DNA from: Kyrpidia spormannii
Lineage (GTDB): Bacteria > Bacillota > Bacilli > Kyrpidiales > Kyrpidiaceae
Assembly (NCBI RefSeq): GCF_002804065.1
Contig: NZ_CP024955.1
Span: 558,001 to 622,000 of the forward strand
DNA: 64,000 bases
Direction of reading: 5' to 3'
In this document: positions 23,300 to 31,467 of the stretch, piece by piece
How positions within the stretch are numbered: the first letter of the stretch is position 1
Layout: each line of letters starts with the position of its first letter
Position numbers and translations under genes: made by a program
Notes under the pieces: model-generated
Told to the model about the DNA's origin: nothing
The model's database searches: none
Seen by the model: only the letters and a program-made list of their open reading frames with translations

Positions 23300-25540
23300 A
23301 CCCAGCAGCCCCTGTAATTTGGACTGGTAGGACACTTCGGCACCCACGGCGGTACAGTTGTCCGCGGCGCGGGGATCGATGGGGAGCAGAATCTTCACCG
23401 TGGTCCCCGCCCCCACCTCACTTTCAAAATGCATCTGTCCTCCGTGACTCTCGATGATCTGGTAACTCATGGTCAACCCCAAACCCACCCCTTTCTCTTT
23501 GGTGGTGAAAAAGGGCTCCCCCAGGCGGGGGAGGCTGTCCTCGGGGATCCCCGTCCCTTCATCGATGACCCGGATAAGAATGGTCCGATCGTCCTCTCGC
23601 CTGGCTTGTACCACGATCTGTCCGCCGCGGGGCATCGCCTCTATGGCGTTTTTTAATAAATTCACCAGCACCTGCTTGAGACGGTTTTCGTCGCAGAGAA
23701 CGGCGGGGAGGGCCGGATCACAGTCAGTGGTGATTTGGACGTTGCTCAAGATAGCCTGGGTACGCAAAAGAGCGACCACCGTCTCGATCAACACTTTGAG
23801 GTCGTGAAATTGAAACTGCACGTCCACGGGTTTCGCCAGGATCAGCAGTTCGTTGATGATCAACTCGATCCGGTCCAACTCGGAGAGCATGATGTTGAAA
23901 TATTCATCTTTTGTGTGGACATTGGATTGAAGCAACTGGACGAACCCCTTCAAAGCCGTGAGGGGGTTGCGGATCTCATGAGCTACCCCCGCCGCGAGCT
24001 GCCCCACGACCGACAGCTTTTCCGATTTAATCATCAGCTCCTCGGAGCGCTTCCGTTCGGTGACATCTTTAAAAACCACCACAGCCCCCTGGATCTTTCC
24101 ATCGTCCCTCATCGGTGTGCTCACATAATCCACGGGAAAGGTGGATCCGTCTTTGCGGCGGAACAATTCATCGGTGACCTGGCTCGGATGGCCGGTTTCG
24201 ATGGGAGACAGGATGGGGCACACAGCGAGGGTGCACCCTTTGTCTTCGCTTTTTCCGTGCCAGAAGACGTCGTGTTGCGGCAGGCCGATGATTTCCCCAG
24301 GCTCTCGCCCCACGAGACGGGCGGCAGCGGGATTGCAGAAGGTGACCCTTCCATTCTCGTCCAATCCGTAGATCCCTTCGGTGACGGAATCCAGGATCAA
24401 GGTTGTCCGGGTGGAGAGTTTGCGCAGTTCCTCCACCAGGTTTTCCAACATGCGGTTTTTCTCCTCGAGTTCGGTGGTCCGCTGGCGCACCATGGCCTCC
24501 AGTTGTTCAAAACGCATGGCGTTGGACAATGCCGTGGAGGTGGCGTCCACAATGGATTCGGCCAGGCGCATTTGGGTCTCGGTGTAGCTGCGTGGGACGC
24601 CAAGGCTGACCACTGCGACGACGCCGAGTACGTCCCCGGCCACCACGAGGGGGATCATGTACACACCGCGAATACCAAATCGCTCACAGGCCTCGCGGTT
24701 AGGCCGGGGGTCCTTCTCCACATCGGGCACCAAGGCGGAACGTTTGCTCCGAATGACGTCTTGGAATAGCAAGTCTTCTTCATAATTCAGTTGCAAATTT
24801 CGGTGGACGGCTTTCCAATCTTGTTCGGACCAGTCGGCGGTGTGGTTGAGCCGGACCGGCCGAAATCGCGCCCCGATGGCGTCGGCGATGTGAATGCCGA
24901 TGTTGGGATTGTCCACAGCGCAGCTGACAAAACGGAAACAGACATTGAGCACTTCTTCGATGGTTTTACACAGGGATAGGTGATGCAGCGCATCGATGAG
25001 CAACTGCTTTTCCGTCAACAGAGCGTTGGCGTGCTGAAATAGTTTGGCATTGCGCAGGGCCACGGCGGCCATGTTCACATAAGCGGTGATGGACTCTATT
25101 TCCTCCTGGCTCAGGTACATGGGCGAACCGTGGTTGAACAGAAAGACGAGTCCGAATAATTCGTTATCGAAAGAGATCGGCACAACCAAAAGGGATCTCA
25201 TCTGGAACCGCAGAATGACGTCGCGGTCTGGACGAGGGTCCAGGGCGGTGTCCGGTATGTAAATCATCTTTCTTTCCGATACCACTTGGGCGATGAGGGC
25301 ATCTTTTGCCGGGTCTGCCACCAGTTGATCCAGGGTGATTCCCGCGATCTGGTCGGGTTTTCCCACGAAACCCCGGAAGGTGCCGTCGGGCTCCGCCAAG
25401 TAGATTCCTGCAGCCGTGCAGTGGATGATCTCCTCGGAGATGGCAGTGACCACGTGTTCTAACACGGCTCGCAAATCAAAGTTCGAATTGATCAACTGGG
25501 TGATCTGGGCGAGTCGCAGGTATCGGGTTTGATCGGACAT
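23282..25540 (-). CDS. Soluble sensor histidine kinase, GAF-GAF-PAS-HisKA-HATPase
   Basis: About 752 residues without membrane helices. Two GAF domains (about 10-165 and 185-340) are followed by a coiled coil, a PAS domain (about 380-495, ending VVVFKDVTERKRSEEL), a HisKA dimerisation helix with the phospho-acceptor in GVAHEIRNPLTAL (H521), and an HATPase domain with NLLKNAIEAM, DEGTGIPED and GVGLGLTMSY. It resembles NtrB and the sporulation kinases of Bacilli. PAS residues C436, C441 and neighbours (KGCTLAVCPIL) could bind a metal or sense redox. No response regulator is adjacent, so the partner is unlinked. The ATG at 25540 is preferred to a GTG six bases upstream because of its spacing from AGGAG. 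It converges with and overlaps the ThDP-enzyme gene by 18 bases. Confidence 0.9.
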   Translation of the reverse strand: MSDQTRYLRLAQITQLINSNFDLRAVLEHVVTAISEEIIHCTAAGIYLAEPDGTFRGFVGKPDQIAGITLDQLVADPAKDALIAQVVSERKMIYIPDTALDPRPDRDVILRFQMRSLLVVPISFDNELFGLVFLFNHGSPMYLSQEEIESITAYVNMAAVALRNAKLFQHANALLTEKQLLIDALHHLSLCKTIEEVLNVCFRFVSCAVDNPNIGIHIADAIGARFRPVRLNHTADWSEQDWKAVHRNLQLNYEEDLLFQDVIRSKRSALVPDVEKDPRPNREACERFGIRGVYMIPLVVAGDVLGVVAVVSLGVPRSYTETQMRLAESIVDATSTALSNAMRFEQLEAMVRQRTTELEEKNRMLENLVEELRKLSTRTTLILDSVTEGIYGLDENGRVTFCNPAAARLVGREPGEIIGLPQHDVFWHGKSEDKGCTLAVCPILSPIETGHPSQVTDELFRRKDGSTFPVDYVSTPMRDDGKIQGAVVVFKDVTERKRSEELMIKSEKLSVVGQLAAGVAHEIRNPLTALKGFVQLLQSNVHTKDEYFNIMLSELDRIELIINELLILAKPVDVQFQFHDLKVLIETVVALLRTQAILSNVQITTDCDPALPAVLCDENRLKQVLVNLLKNAIEAMPRGGQIVVQARREDDRTILIRVIDEGTGIPEDSLPRLGEPFFTTKEKGVGLGLTMSYQIIESHGGQMHFESEVGAGTTVKILLPIDPRAADNCTAVGAEVSYQSKLQGLLGSTAKR

Positions 25541-25969
25541 GTCCACCCACTCCTGTCTACATTTGTATGAAAACTAGGAACGAAAACCCCCTGTTGTGAA
25601 CACAGATCAGATCAAACTATGAAGGCCATGCTTCGATCCGCCATGGACGCTATGGCGTAGATCTAACCGTGCTACAGTCTGACCATCTCTCTATGAGCAT
25701 ATCAAAATTGCCTTTGCTTGACATCCCGTTTTCTCAGAATTCTTCCGGGAAACCGTGTCTACAGTCCGGGTTGGATCCCACCCCTTCCCCGCAAACAGGT
25801 ATATTATTATAAAGAAGTGTTTGCGTCCTTCTCTGCGCCATGCCGCTGCAGGAAGCGCATGCATCTCTTATCAGAGATTTTATTCTTTGATAAACCTTCT
25901 CTACAAGCTGGACGGTGCGATTTTCTTAGGGCAAACTGTCTGCACCCATCACAAAGGGGGAAATGTTGG
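25541..25969. other. Divergent intergenic region, no gene seen
   Basis: About 430 bases separate the divergent histidine kinase and FAD-oxidase genes. The stretch is less GC-rich than its surroundings and carries a TTGACA hexamer at 25718-25723, but with no good -10 at 16-18 bases. The plus-strand frame of the oxidase stays open through it, yet the encoded residues do not resemble the family. Promoters for both genes are probably here. Confidence 0.5.
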
Positions 25970-27331
25970 TTGACGTGGATGGAGGAATTGAAGACTCGGC
26001 TGCCAAAGGACGCGGTCTCGGTCAATCCAACGATTCTGGAGCAGCACGGCCGAGACGAATCGTATCATGCCCCTCATAACCCGGACGCGGTGGTGTTTGC
26101 CAAAAGTCGGGACGATGTGGTGGAGGTGATGCGCATCGCCGCCAAGCACCGGGTTCCGGTGATCCCTTTTGCGATCGGATCCAGCGTCGAAGGGCACGTG
26201 ATCCCGGTCCAGGGAGGGATCAGCCTGGATGTCACGGCGATGAACCAAATTCTCGAAATTCGGCCCGAAGATTTTCTCGTTCGGGTTCAGCCCGGGGTAA
26301 CCCGGACGCAATTGAACCGGGCGCTAAAACCCTATGGGCTGTTCTTTCCCGTCGATCCCGGCGCTGACGCGTCCCTGGGGGGAATGGCGGCGACCAATGC
26401 CAGCGGCACAACGACGGTGCGCTACGGGACGATGCGCGATCAGGTACGGGACCTGGAAGTGGTGTTGCCCGGGGGTGAGGTGATCCACACCGGCTCCTTG
26501 GCGGCGAAATCGTCGTCGGGGTATCATTTGACCGGGTTGTTTGTCGGTTCCGAGGGGACCCTGGGGGTGTTTACCGAACTGTGGCTCAGGGTGTATGGCC
26601 TGCCCGAGCGGGTGATGGCCATCCGGGCGGAATTTCCCGATGTGAGCGGATGTGTCAAGACAGCGACGGCGGTCCTCGGGGCGGGAATCCCCGTGGCCCG
26701 AATGGAGTTGGTGGATGAGCGCATTATCGAAGCGGTCAATGCGTACAAAGGGACTTCGTACCCGAAGGTACCCACGCTGTTTCTGGAGTTTCACGGAAAT
26801 CCCGAGGGTCTGGAACGGGACGTGCAGACCGCCCGGGAGTTGGCCGAGGAGGAAGGGTGCTTGGGGTTTGCCTTCGATTCGGACGAGGAGTCCCGCCAGC
26901 AGTTGTGGGAGGCCCGGCATTCCGCAGCCCGGGCGTTCATGGCCCAGTATCCGGGTCGTGGCATGATGACGACCGATGTGTGCGTGCCGATTTCGAAGAT
27001 GGCCCAGGCGGTCACCGACGCCAGGGAACTGCTCGATCGGGAGGGGGTGTACGGCGCCGTCCTCGGCCACATCGGCGACGGGAACTATCACGCCCTCATT
27101 GCCGTGGATACGAAAGATCCCGAGGATGTCGCGAGGGCGGAGGCGATCAATGAGCAGTTGGTGGAGTATGCCCTGGCCTGCGGGGGGACCTGCACGGGTG
27201 AGCACGGCGTCGGTCTTGGCAAGCGCAAATACCAAGAAAAAGAGCATGGGCGGGCTTTACTGGTGATGAAGGCCATCCGATCGGCCCTGGATCCCTTGGG
27301 AATCATGAATCCGGGTAAACTGATCGATTGA
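25970..27331 (+). CDS. FAD-linked oxidase of the glycolate oxidase GlcD / D-lactate dehydrogenase family
   Basis: About 453 residues. The N-terminal half is a PCMH-type FAD-binding domain (AVVFAKSRDDVVEVM, GSSVEGHVIP, DPGADASLGGMAATNASGTTTV with the FAD-contacting loop, and GLFVGSEGTLGVFTE). The C-terminal half is the FAD-oxidase C domain with HIGDGNYHALI and GGTCTGEHGVGLGKRKY, which carry the metal and substrate histidines. It oxidises a 2-hydroxy acid such as D-lactate or glycolate to the 2-oxo acid. No GlcE or GlcF partner is adjacent, so a stand-alone D-lactate dehydrogenase is more likely than a three-subunit glycolate oxidase. The TTG at 25970 has AAAGGGGG upstream; ATG at 25979 is the alternative. 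Confidence 0.87.
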   Translation: MTWMEELKTRLPKDAVSVNPTILEQHGRDESYHAPHNPDAVVFAKSRDDVVEVMRIAAKHRVPVIPFAIGSSVEGHVIPVQGGISLDVTAMNQILEIRPEDFLVRVQPGVTRTQLNRALKPYGLFFPVDPGADASLGGMAATNASGTTTVRYGTMRDQVRDLEVVLPGGEVIHTGSLAAKSSSGYHLTGLFVGSEGTLGVFTELWLRVYGLPERVMAIRAEFPDVSGCVKTATAVLGAGIPVARMELVDERIIEAVNAYKGTSYPKVPTLFLEFHGNPEGLERDVQTARELAEEEGCLGFAFDSDEESRQQLWEARHSAARAFMAQYPGRGMMTTDVCVPISKMAQAVTDARELLDREGVYGAVLGHIGDGNYHALIAVDTKDPEDVARAEAINEQLVEYALACGGTCTGEHGVGLGKRKYQEKEHGRALLVMKAIRSALDPLGIMNPGKLID

Positions 27332-27387
27332 TCCGGCGGCGACAACTTTCCAGTGGCATCTGCGGCGAGCAATCCGGCACCGGGAGT

Positions 27388-28335
27388 TCAGTGCCGGGAC
27401 CAGTTCCGGTCTAGGGCAAACATATCCTCCTCATCGTGGGGGGATTCTGGACATTCGATCTGGACCGTGACGTGGCCGATGCCAAAGCGTTCTCCGGCAA
27501 GGATTTCCACTTCCTGGATCAAACGTTGCGTGTGGGCGACGGTGAGACAGCCGTCGACGACTACGTGAACGCTCATGGCGTGGCGATTGGACGAAAGACT
27601 CCAGATGTGCAAATCGTGGAGGCTACGGATGCCTGGGATGCTCTGGATGGCTTTGGCCACCTGACTGAACTCCACCGAAGGCGGCGTGGCCTCCATGAGA
27701 ACAAGGCAGGAGTCCCGGGTCACCCGCCATGCCCCGGCGGCGACGGTCAGGGCGATCAGGATGCTGATAATGGGGTCGACCAGGGTCCATCCCGTGGTCA
27801 TGATGATGAGACCGCCCAGGATGACCCCGCCTGAGGCCGCGGCGTCCCCGAGCACGTGCAACATGGCGCTGCGGATGTTTAGGTTGTGAGAGGCATTCCG
27901 CATGCCCCAGCCGATGTACAGGTTGATGATGACACCCATTGCTGCTGTGGCCAGAAGAATCGTGCTGTTGACGGGTTCTGGTTGGTTCAGCCGCCGATAG
28001 GCTTCGGTGCCGATCACCACGGCCACGACGATGAGGGTGACGGCGTTGAAGAGGGCGGCGAGGATGGCCGTGCGATGGTAACCGAAGGTCATGGCGCCGG
28101 TGGGCGGACTCTGGGATTTTCTCACGGCCCACCAAGCGATAAAGAGGGCGAACACGTCGGTGAGCATGTGCACGGCGTCGCTGAGCAACGCCAGGCTGTT
28201 TGACCACAGGCCTCCGATAACTTCTGCCAACAGCACGACAAATGCCAGAACCAAGGCTTGTTTGAGTTTGTCCTGGGCGACGTGAATCGAGTGGTCGTGG
28301 ACATGGCCCGATTCCGGGCCGTGGTGATGTTGCAT
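27388..28335 (-). CDS. Cation diffusion facilitator (CzcD-like metal exporter)
   Basis: This 315-residue transporter opens with a His-rich segment (MQHHHGPESGHVHDHSIH). Six membrane helices follow, with the metal-site motif SDAVHMLTDV in helix 2 (HxxxD) and HVLGDAAAS in helix 5 (HxxxD), and a C-terminal cytoplasmic ferredoxin-like domain (LHDLHIWSLSSNRHAMSVHV). These are the marks of Zn/Co/Cd-exporting CDF proteins that work by proton antiport. The ATG at 28335 has AAAGGAAG upstream; a second ATG six codons earlier lacks one. It converges with the FAD-oxidase gene and lies downstream of a response regulator in the same direction, about 70 bases apart, so it could be co-transcribed with it. 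Confidence 0.92.
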   Translation of the reverse strand: MQHHHGPESGHVHDHSIHVAQDKLKQALVLAFVVLLAEVIGGLWSNSLALLSDAVHMLTDVFALFIAWWAVRKSQSPPTGAMTFGYHRTAILAALFNAVTLIVVAVVIGTEAYRRLNQPEPVNSTILLATAAMGVIINLYIGWGMRNASHNLNIRSAMLHVLGDAAASGGVILGGLIIMTTGWTLVDPIISILIALTVAAGAWRVTRDSCLVLMEATPPSVEFSQVAKAIQSIPGIRSLHDLHIWSLSSNRHAMSVHVVVDGCLTVAHTQRLIQEVEILAGERFGIGHVTVQIECPESPHDEEDMFALDRNWSRH

Positions 28336-28407
28336 GGTTGTTCTTCCTTTCACAGGGCTGCAATGCTTCCCTTGAACCTTTCGCGGACATCCTCAAAGGC
28401 GACAATC

Positions 28408-29115
28408 TTACGGCGACCCCGGCGCAAATTTATAGCCGACCCCGAAGACCGTAAGGATATAGGTCGGGTTTTTCGGATCGGGTTCGATCTTCTGCCGCAA
28501 ATTCTTGATATGTTGGTCGATCGTACGCACATCCCCCTCGTAGTCGAATCCGCCCAGTTTGAGAATCAATTCTTCCCGGGTCAACGGGCGATCCGGGTGG
28601 CGGGCGAGAGTCAGGAGAAGGCGGTATTCGAAGGGGGTCAACGGGACAAGCTCCCCTTTGCGGTAGACTTTCTGGCGCCCGGCGTCGATCACCAGTTCCC
28701 CGTCGCGAAAGGTGACGGTGTCCGCCAACAGCTCTTCGGGGGACACCCGGCGGAGAATGGCTTGAATTCGGGCCACCAGTTCCCGGGGGCTGAAGGGTTT
28801 GGTCACATAATCGTCAGCCCCCAGGGACAAACCGCGTATGCGGTCCGTTTCCCCGGCTTTTGCCGTGAGCATGAGGATGGGCACTGCCGTGTGGGCGCGG
28901 ATCTTTTTGCACAATTCTTCACCGGGCATGTCTGGCAGCAGGAGATCCAGGATGACCAAATCTGCGGGCTCTTGTTGCAATAAGTCCCATGCCTCATCTG
29001 CCCTCGCCGCTTGAAGTGGGCGGTAACCGGCCTTCTCCAGGTAAGAAGCGATCACATCCCGCAGTTTCTGCTCATCTTCGACGATGAGAATGTTTCTCGG
29101 TTTTCGGTTCACCAT
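28408..29115 (-). CDS. OmpR-family response regulator
   Basis: This 235-residue regulator has an N-terminal receiver (ILIVEDEQKLRDV, phospho-acceptor aspartate in DLVILDLLLPDMPGEE, conserved Lys in YVTKPFSPREL) and a C-terminal winged helix (LTPFEYRLLLTLARHPDR, TREELILKL, RTIDQHIKNLRQKIE). It controls transcription in response to phosphorylation by a sensor kinase. The kinase encoded divergently from it, 85 bases away, is the obvious partner. The ATG at 29115 follows AAGGGGG. The CDF exporter gene lies downstream in the same direction, so metal or envelope stress is a possible signal, but this is inference. Confidence 0.93.
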   Translation of the reverse strand: MVNRKPRNILIVEDEQKLRDVIASYLEKAGYRPLQAARADEAWDLLQQEPADLVILDLLLPDMPGEELCKKIRAHTAVPILMLTAKAGETDRIRGLSLGADDYVTKPFSPRELVARIQAILRRVSPEELLADTVTFRDGELVIDAGRQKVYRKGELVPLTPFEYRLLLTLARHPDRPLTREELILKLGGFDYEGDVRTIDQHIKNLRQKIEPDPKNPTYILTVFGVGYKFAPGSP

Positions 29116-29200
29116 CCACGCCCCCTTCGTCGGCACCGCCCCAGCTTAAGTATATGGTACCATACGGATATTCAGCTTGCAGTGGGGAAGGTGAAGACCT

Positions 29201-30295
29201 GTGGTTCGTTTCGAAAGCCTCCGGACCCGATTGACCGCCCTTTTTCTCGCTGTGGCGGCGGGGAGTGCCCTGATGACCGGCCTCATCGTTCTCGTCGAGG
29301 CACATTTTCATTTTCAGATGTATGAGCGGCAGATCAAAGAGGGCGGTTACGCGGTGCATGTCCTGAATGTGCATCTTGAACAAGCCCTGCAGCAGTCGGT
29401 GGGGTGGACGTCCATCGGCATGGTCATTCTCGCCAGTGCGGTCAGCGTGTACGTGGCCAGGCGAATTGCCGGGCCCCTGGTGGAGATGACCCGAACTGCC
29501 GGGCGAATGGCGGCCGGAGAACTGGACGTTCGAGTCGCGGTGGCGGGGCGGGATGAGGTGGCGGAATTGGGGAGAGCCCTGAACCATCTGGCCGAGTCTC
29601 TCGCTTGCCAGGAGGATTCGCGGAAAACCATGACAGCGGACATTGCTCACGAATTGCGGACTCCACTGGCGACATTGAAAAGCCACCTTGAAGCCTTTTT
29701 GGATGGGGTGTGGGAGCCCGATGCAGTTCGTTTGCGCGGCTGCTATGAGGAGATTGAACGCCTGATTCGCCTGGTCCGGGATGTGGAGGCGCTGGCGGAG
29801 TTGGAGGCCCCCAGCTTTCGTCTGCAGCCGACCAGAGTGAATTTGTGTGAGGTCTTGGGCCGGGCGCTCGCCCTTTATCGCCCGAGTTATTTTCAAAAAG
29901 GTGTCGATCTTGAGTTGGAGTGCACCGAGCCGGTGTGGGCGGAAGCCGATCCCGAGCGATTGACTCAGGTTTTCACGAATCTTCTGTCCAATGCGCTCAA
30001 AGCGACGCCGCAAGGGGGAAAGGTTACGGTGAGTGCGGGGAATGCCGGGGTTTGGAGGGTGATCCGGGTTCGAGATACCGGGCGTGGCATGCCGCCCCAG
30101 GAGGTCACGAGAGTGTTTGAGCGATTTTATCAGGTGGGTCAAGGGCGTTCCCGGGACGGGGGGTCGGGGATCGGACTGACCATCGTGAAGCGGATCGTCG
30201 ATGCGCACGGCGGAAGGGTGCAGATTCACAGCGAGTTGGGAAAGGGAACGGTCGTTCGGGTGGATTTGCCTGGCTGCGGCCGGGATGATGAGTGA
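29201..30295 (+). CDS. Membrane sensor histidine kinase (HAMP-HisKA-HATPase)
   Basis: This 364-residue kinase has two membrane helices (about 12-33 and 65-86) around a very short outer loop of about 30 residues, and a HAMP domain (RRIAGPLVEMTRTAGRMAAG). HisKA has the phospho-histidine in TADIAHELRTPLATL, and HATPase has NLLSNALKA, VRDTGRGMPP and GSGIGLTIVKRIV. The tiny outer loop suggests sensing within or next to the membrane, as in BaeS- or CssS-like kinases. Uniquely for a cognate pair, it is transcribed away from its likely regulator, with an 85-base shared promoter region. The GTG at 29201 is the first start that includes the whole first helix. Confidence 0.92.
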   Translation: MVRFESLRTRLTALFLAVAAGSALMTGLIVLVEAHFHFQMYERQIKEGGYAVHVLNVHLEQALQQSVGWTSIGMVILASAVSVYVARRIAGPLVEMTRTAGRMAAGELDVRVAVAGRDEVAELGRALNHLAESLACQEDSRKTMTADIAHELRTPLATLKSHLEAFLDGVWEPDAVRLRGCYEEIERLIRLVRDVEALAELEAPSFRLQPTRVNLCEVLGRALALYRPSYFQKGVDLELECTEPVWAEADPERLTQVFTNLLSNALKATPQGGKVTVSAGNAGVWRVIRVRDTGRGMPPQEVTRVFERFYQVGQGRSRDGGSGIGLTIVKRIVDAHGGRVQIHSELGKGTVVRVDLPGCGRDDE

Positions 30296-30373
30296 TGTGG
30301 AGTACCAGGGTTACCACAGCCCGTATCCGGTGGGTAAAGCCAGGGCAGGTGAACAATCAAGGGAAATTAGACT

Positions 30374-30407
30374 GCAAAGGGTCCGGGATATCCCCGGGCC
30401 CTTTTGC
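30374..30407. terminator. Bidirectional terminator between the kinase and purU
   Basis: gcaaagggtccggg pairs with cccgggcccttttgc around an ATAT loop. The run of A on one side and of T on the other allow it to stop transcription from both convergent genes. Confidence 0.85.
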
Positions 30408-30413
30408 AGCTGT

Positions 30414-31331
30414 TTACACAAACACGACCGTCTTGTTTTTATACGTCAGAATCCGGTCTTCCAGGTGCCAGGCCACGGCCCGGGCCAAGACGACCCGCTC
30501 GATGTGCCGCCCGATCCGTTTGAGATCTTCGACGCTGTCCCGGTGATTCACCCGTTGCACATCCTGTTCGATGATCGGGCCTTCGTCCAGATTGGCCGTC
30601 ACATAGTGGGCCGTGGCACCGATCAGTTTGACCCCCCGCTCATAGGCTCGCTCGTAGGGATTGGCCCCGACAAAGGCCGGTAAGAACGAGTGATGGATGT
30701 TGATAATCCGATTGGGATATGCCGACACGAACTCTGTGGAAAGAATTTGCATGTACCTGGCGAGGACGACGAGATCCACCCGGTAGTTCTTAAGGATTTC
30801 GAGTTGGCGGCGTTCGGCCTCGGCTTTAGTCTCTCGGGTGACCGGCACGTGATAAAAGGGCAGGCCGAAGGTGGCGGCGACCTCCCTGAGGTCCGGATGG
30901 TTGCTGATGACCACCACCGGATCTCCGGATAGATCCCCGGCCTGCCATTGCCAGAGGAGCTCCCGGAGGCAATGGTCCATCTTGGAGACAAAAATCGCGA
31001 TTCGTTTTCTTTCCCGGGCGTAACGGATCTCCCCCTGCATGTCCAGGGGCCGGGCGGTCCGGGCGAATCCTTCCTCCAGTTCCCGGCGGCGGTCGGACAG
31101 GTGGGGCAGGTCGAATTCCACGCGCATGAACAGGCGGCCGCCGTCCGGGTCGGTAGAATACTGGTCCATACGAACGATGTTGGCATTCATGCCATACAGA
31201 AACTGGGAAATCGCCGCCACCACGCCCGGGCGATCGGGACAGGACACGAGGATTCTCGCCCGATCTGCCACCGCGGTGTCGGAAATGGCCGGGGCGTGGC
31301 CGGGGTCGACGGGTGTGCGGCCGTGGCTCAA
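30414..31331 (-). CDS. purU: Formyltetrahydrofolate deformylase
   Basis: This 305-residue enzyme hydrolyses 10-formyl-tetrahydrofolate to formate and tetrahydrofolate, balancing one-carbon pools and supplying formate to PurT-type purine synthesis. An N-terminal ACT domain (about 25-100: ILVSCPDRPGVVAAISQFLY) is followed by a formyl-transferase fold with NYRVDLVVLARYMQILS, IINIHHSFLPAFVGANPYE and the catalytic aspartate in RVNHRDSVEDL. The start is a TTG at 31331 with AAGGAG six bases upstream; no ATG fits. The gene is transcribed alone, with a bidirectional terminator 7 bases beyond its stop. Confidence 0.95.
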   Translation of the reverse strand: MSHGRTPVDPGHAPAISDTAVADRARILVSCPDRPGVVAAISQFLYGMNANIVRMDQYSTDPDGGRLFMRVEFDLPHLSDRRRELEEGFARTARPLDMQGEIRYARERKRIAIFVSKMDHCLRELLWQWQAGDLSGDPVVVISNHPDLREVAATFGLPFYHVPVTRETKAEAERRQLEILKNYRVDLVVLARYMQILSTEFVSAYPNRIINIHHSFLPAFVGANPYERAYERGVKLIGATAHYVTANLDEGPIIEQDVQRVNHRDSVEDLKRIGRHIERVVLARAVAWHLEDRILTYKNKTVVFV

Positions 31332-31421
31332 TGTGATTCTCCTTCCCCTGTGATGTTGCCGATTCTTTAATAGTAGATCATTCGCTGCGTTTTGGGTACC
31401 GCCTGTTGCAGGGATGGGGAA

Positions 31422-31457
31422 AAATAAAAGGATTGGCCCGCCCTGGAAGGGCGGACC
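31422..31457 (-). terminator. Intrinsic terminator after asnB
   Basis: On the minus strand ggtccgccc and gggcgggcc form a 9-bp stem with a TTCCA loop, followed a few bases later by TTTTATTT. Confidence 0.8.
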
Positions 31458-31467
31458 GGCTTTTGCG

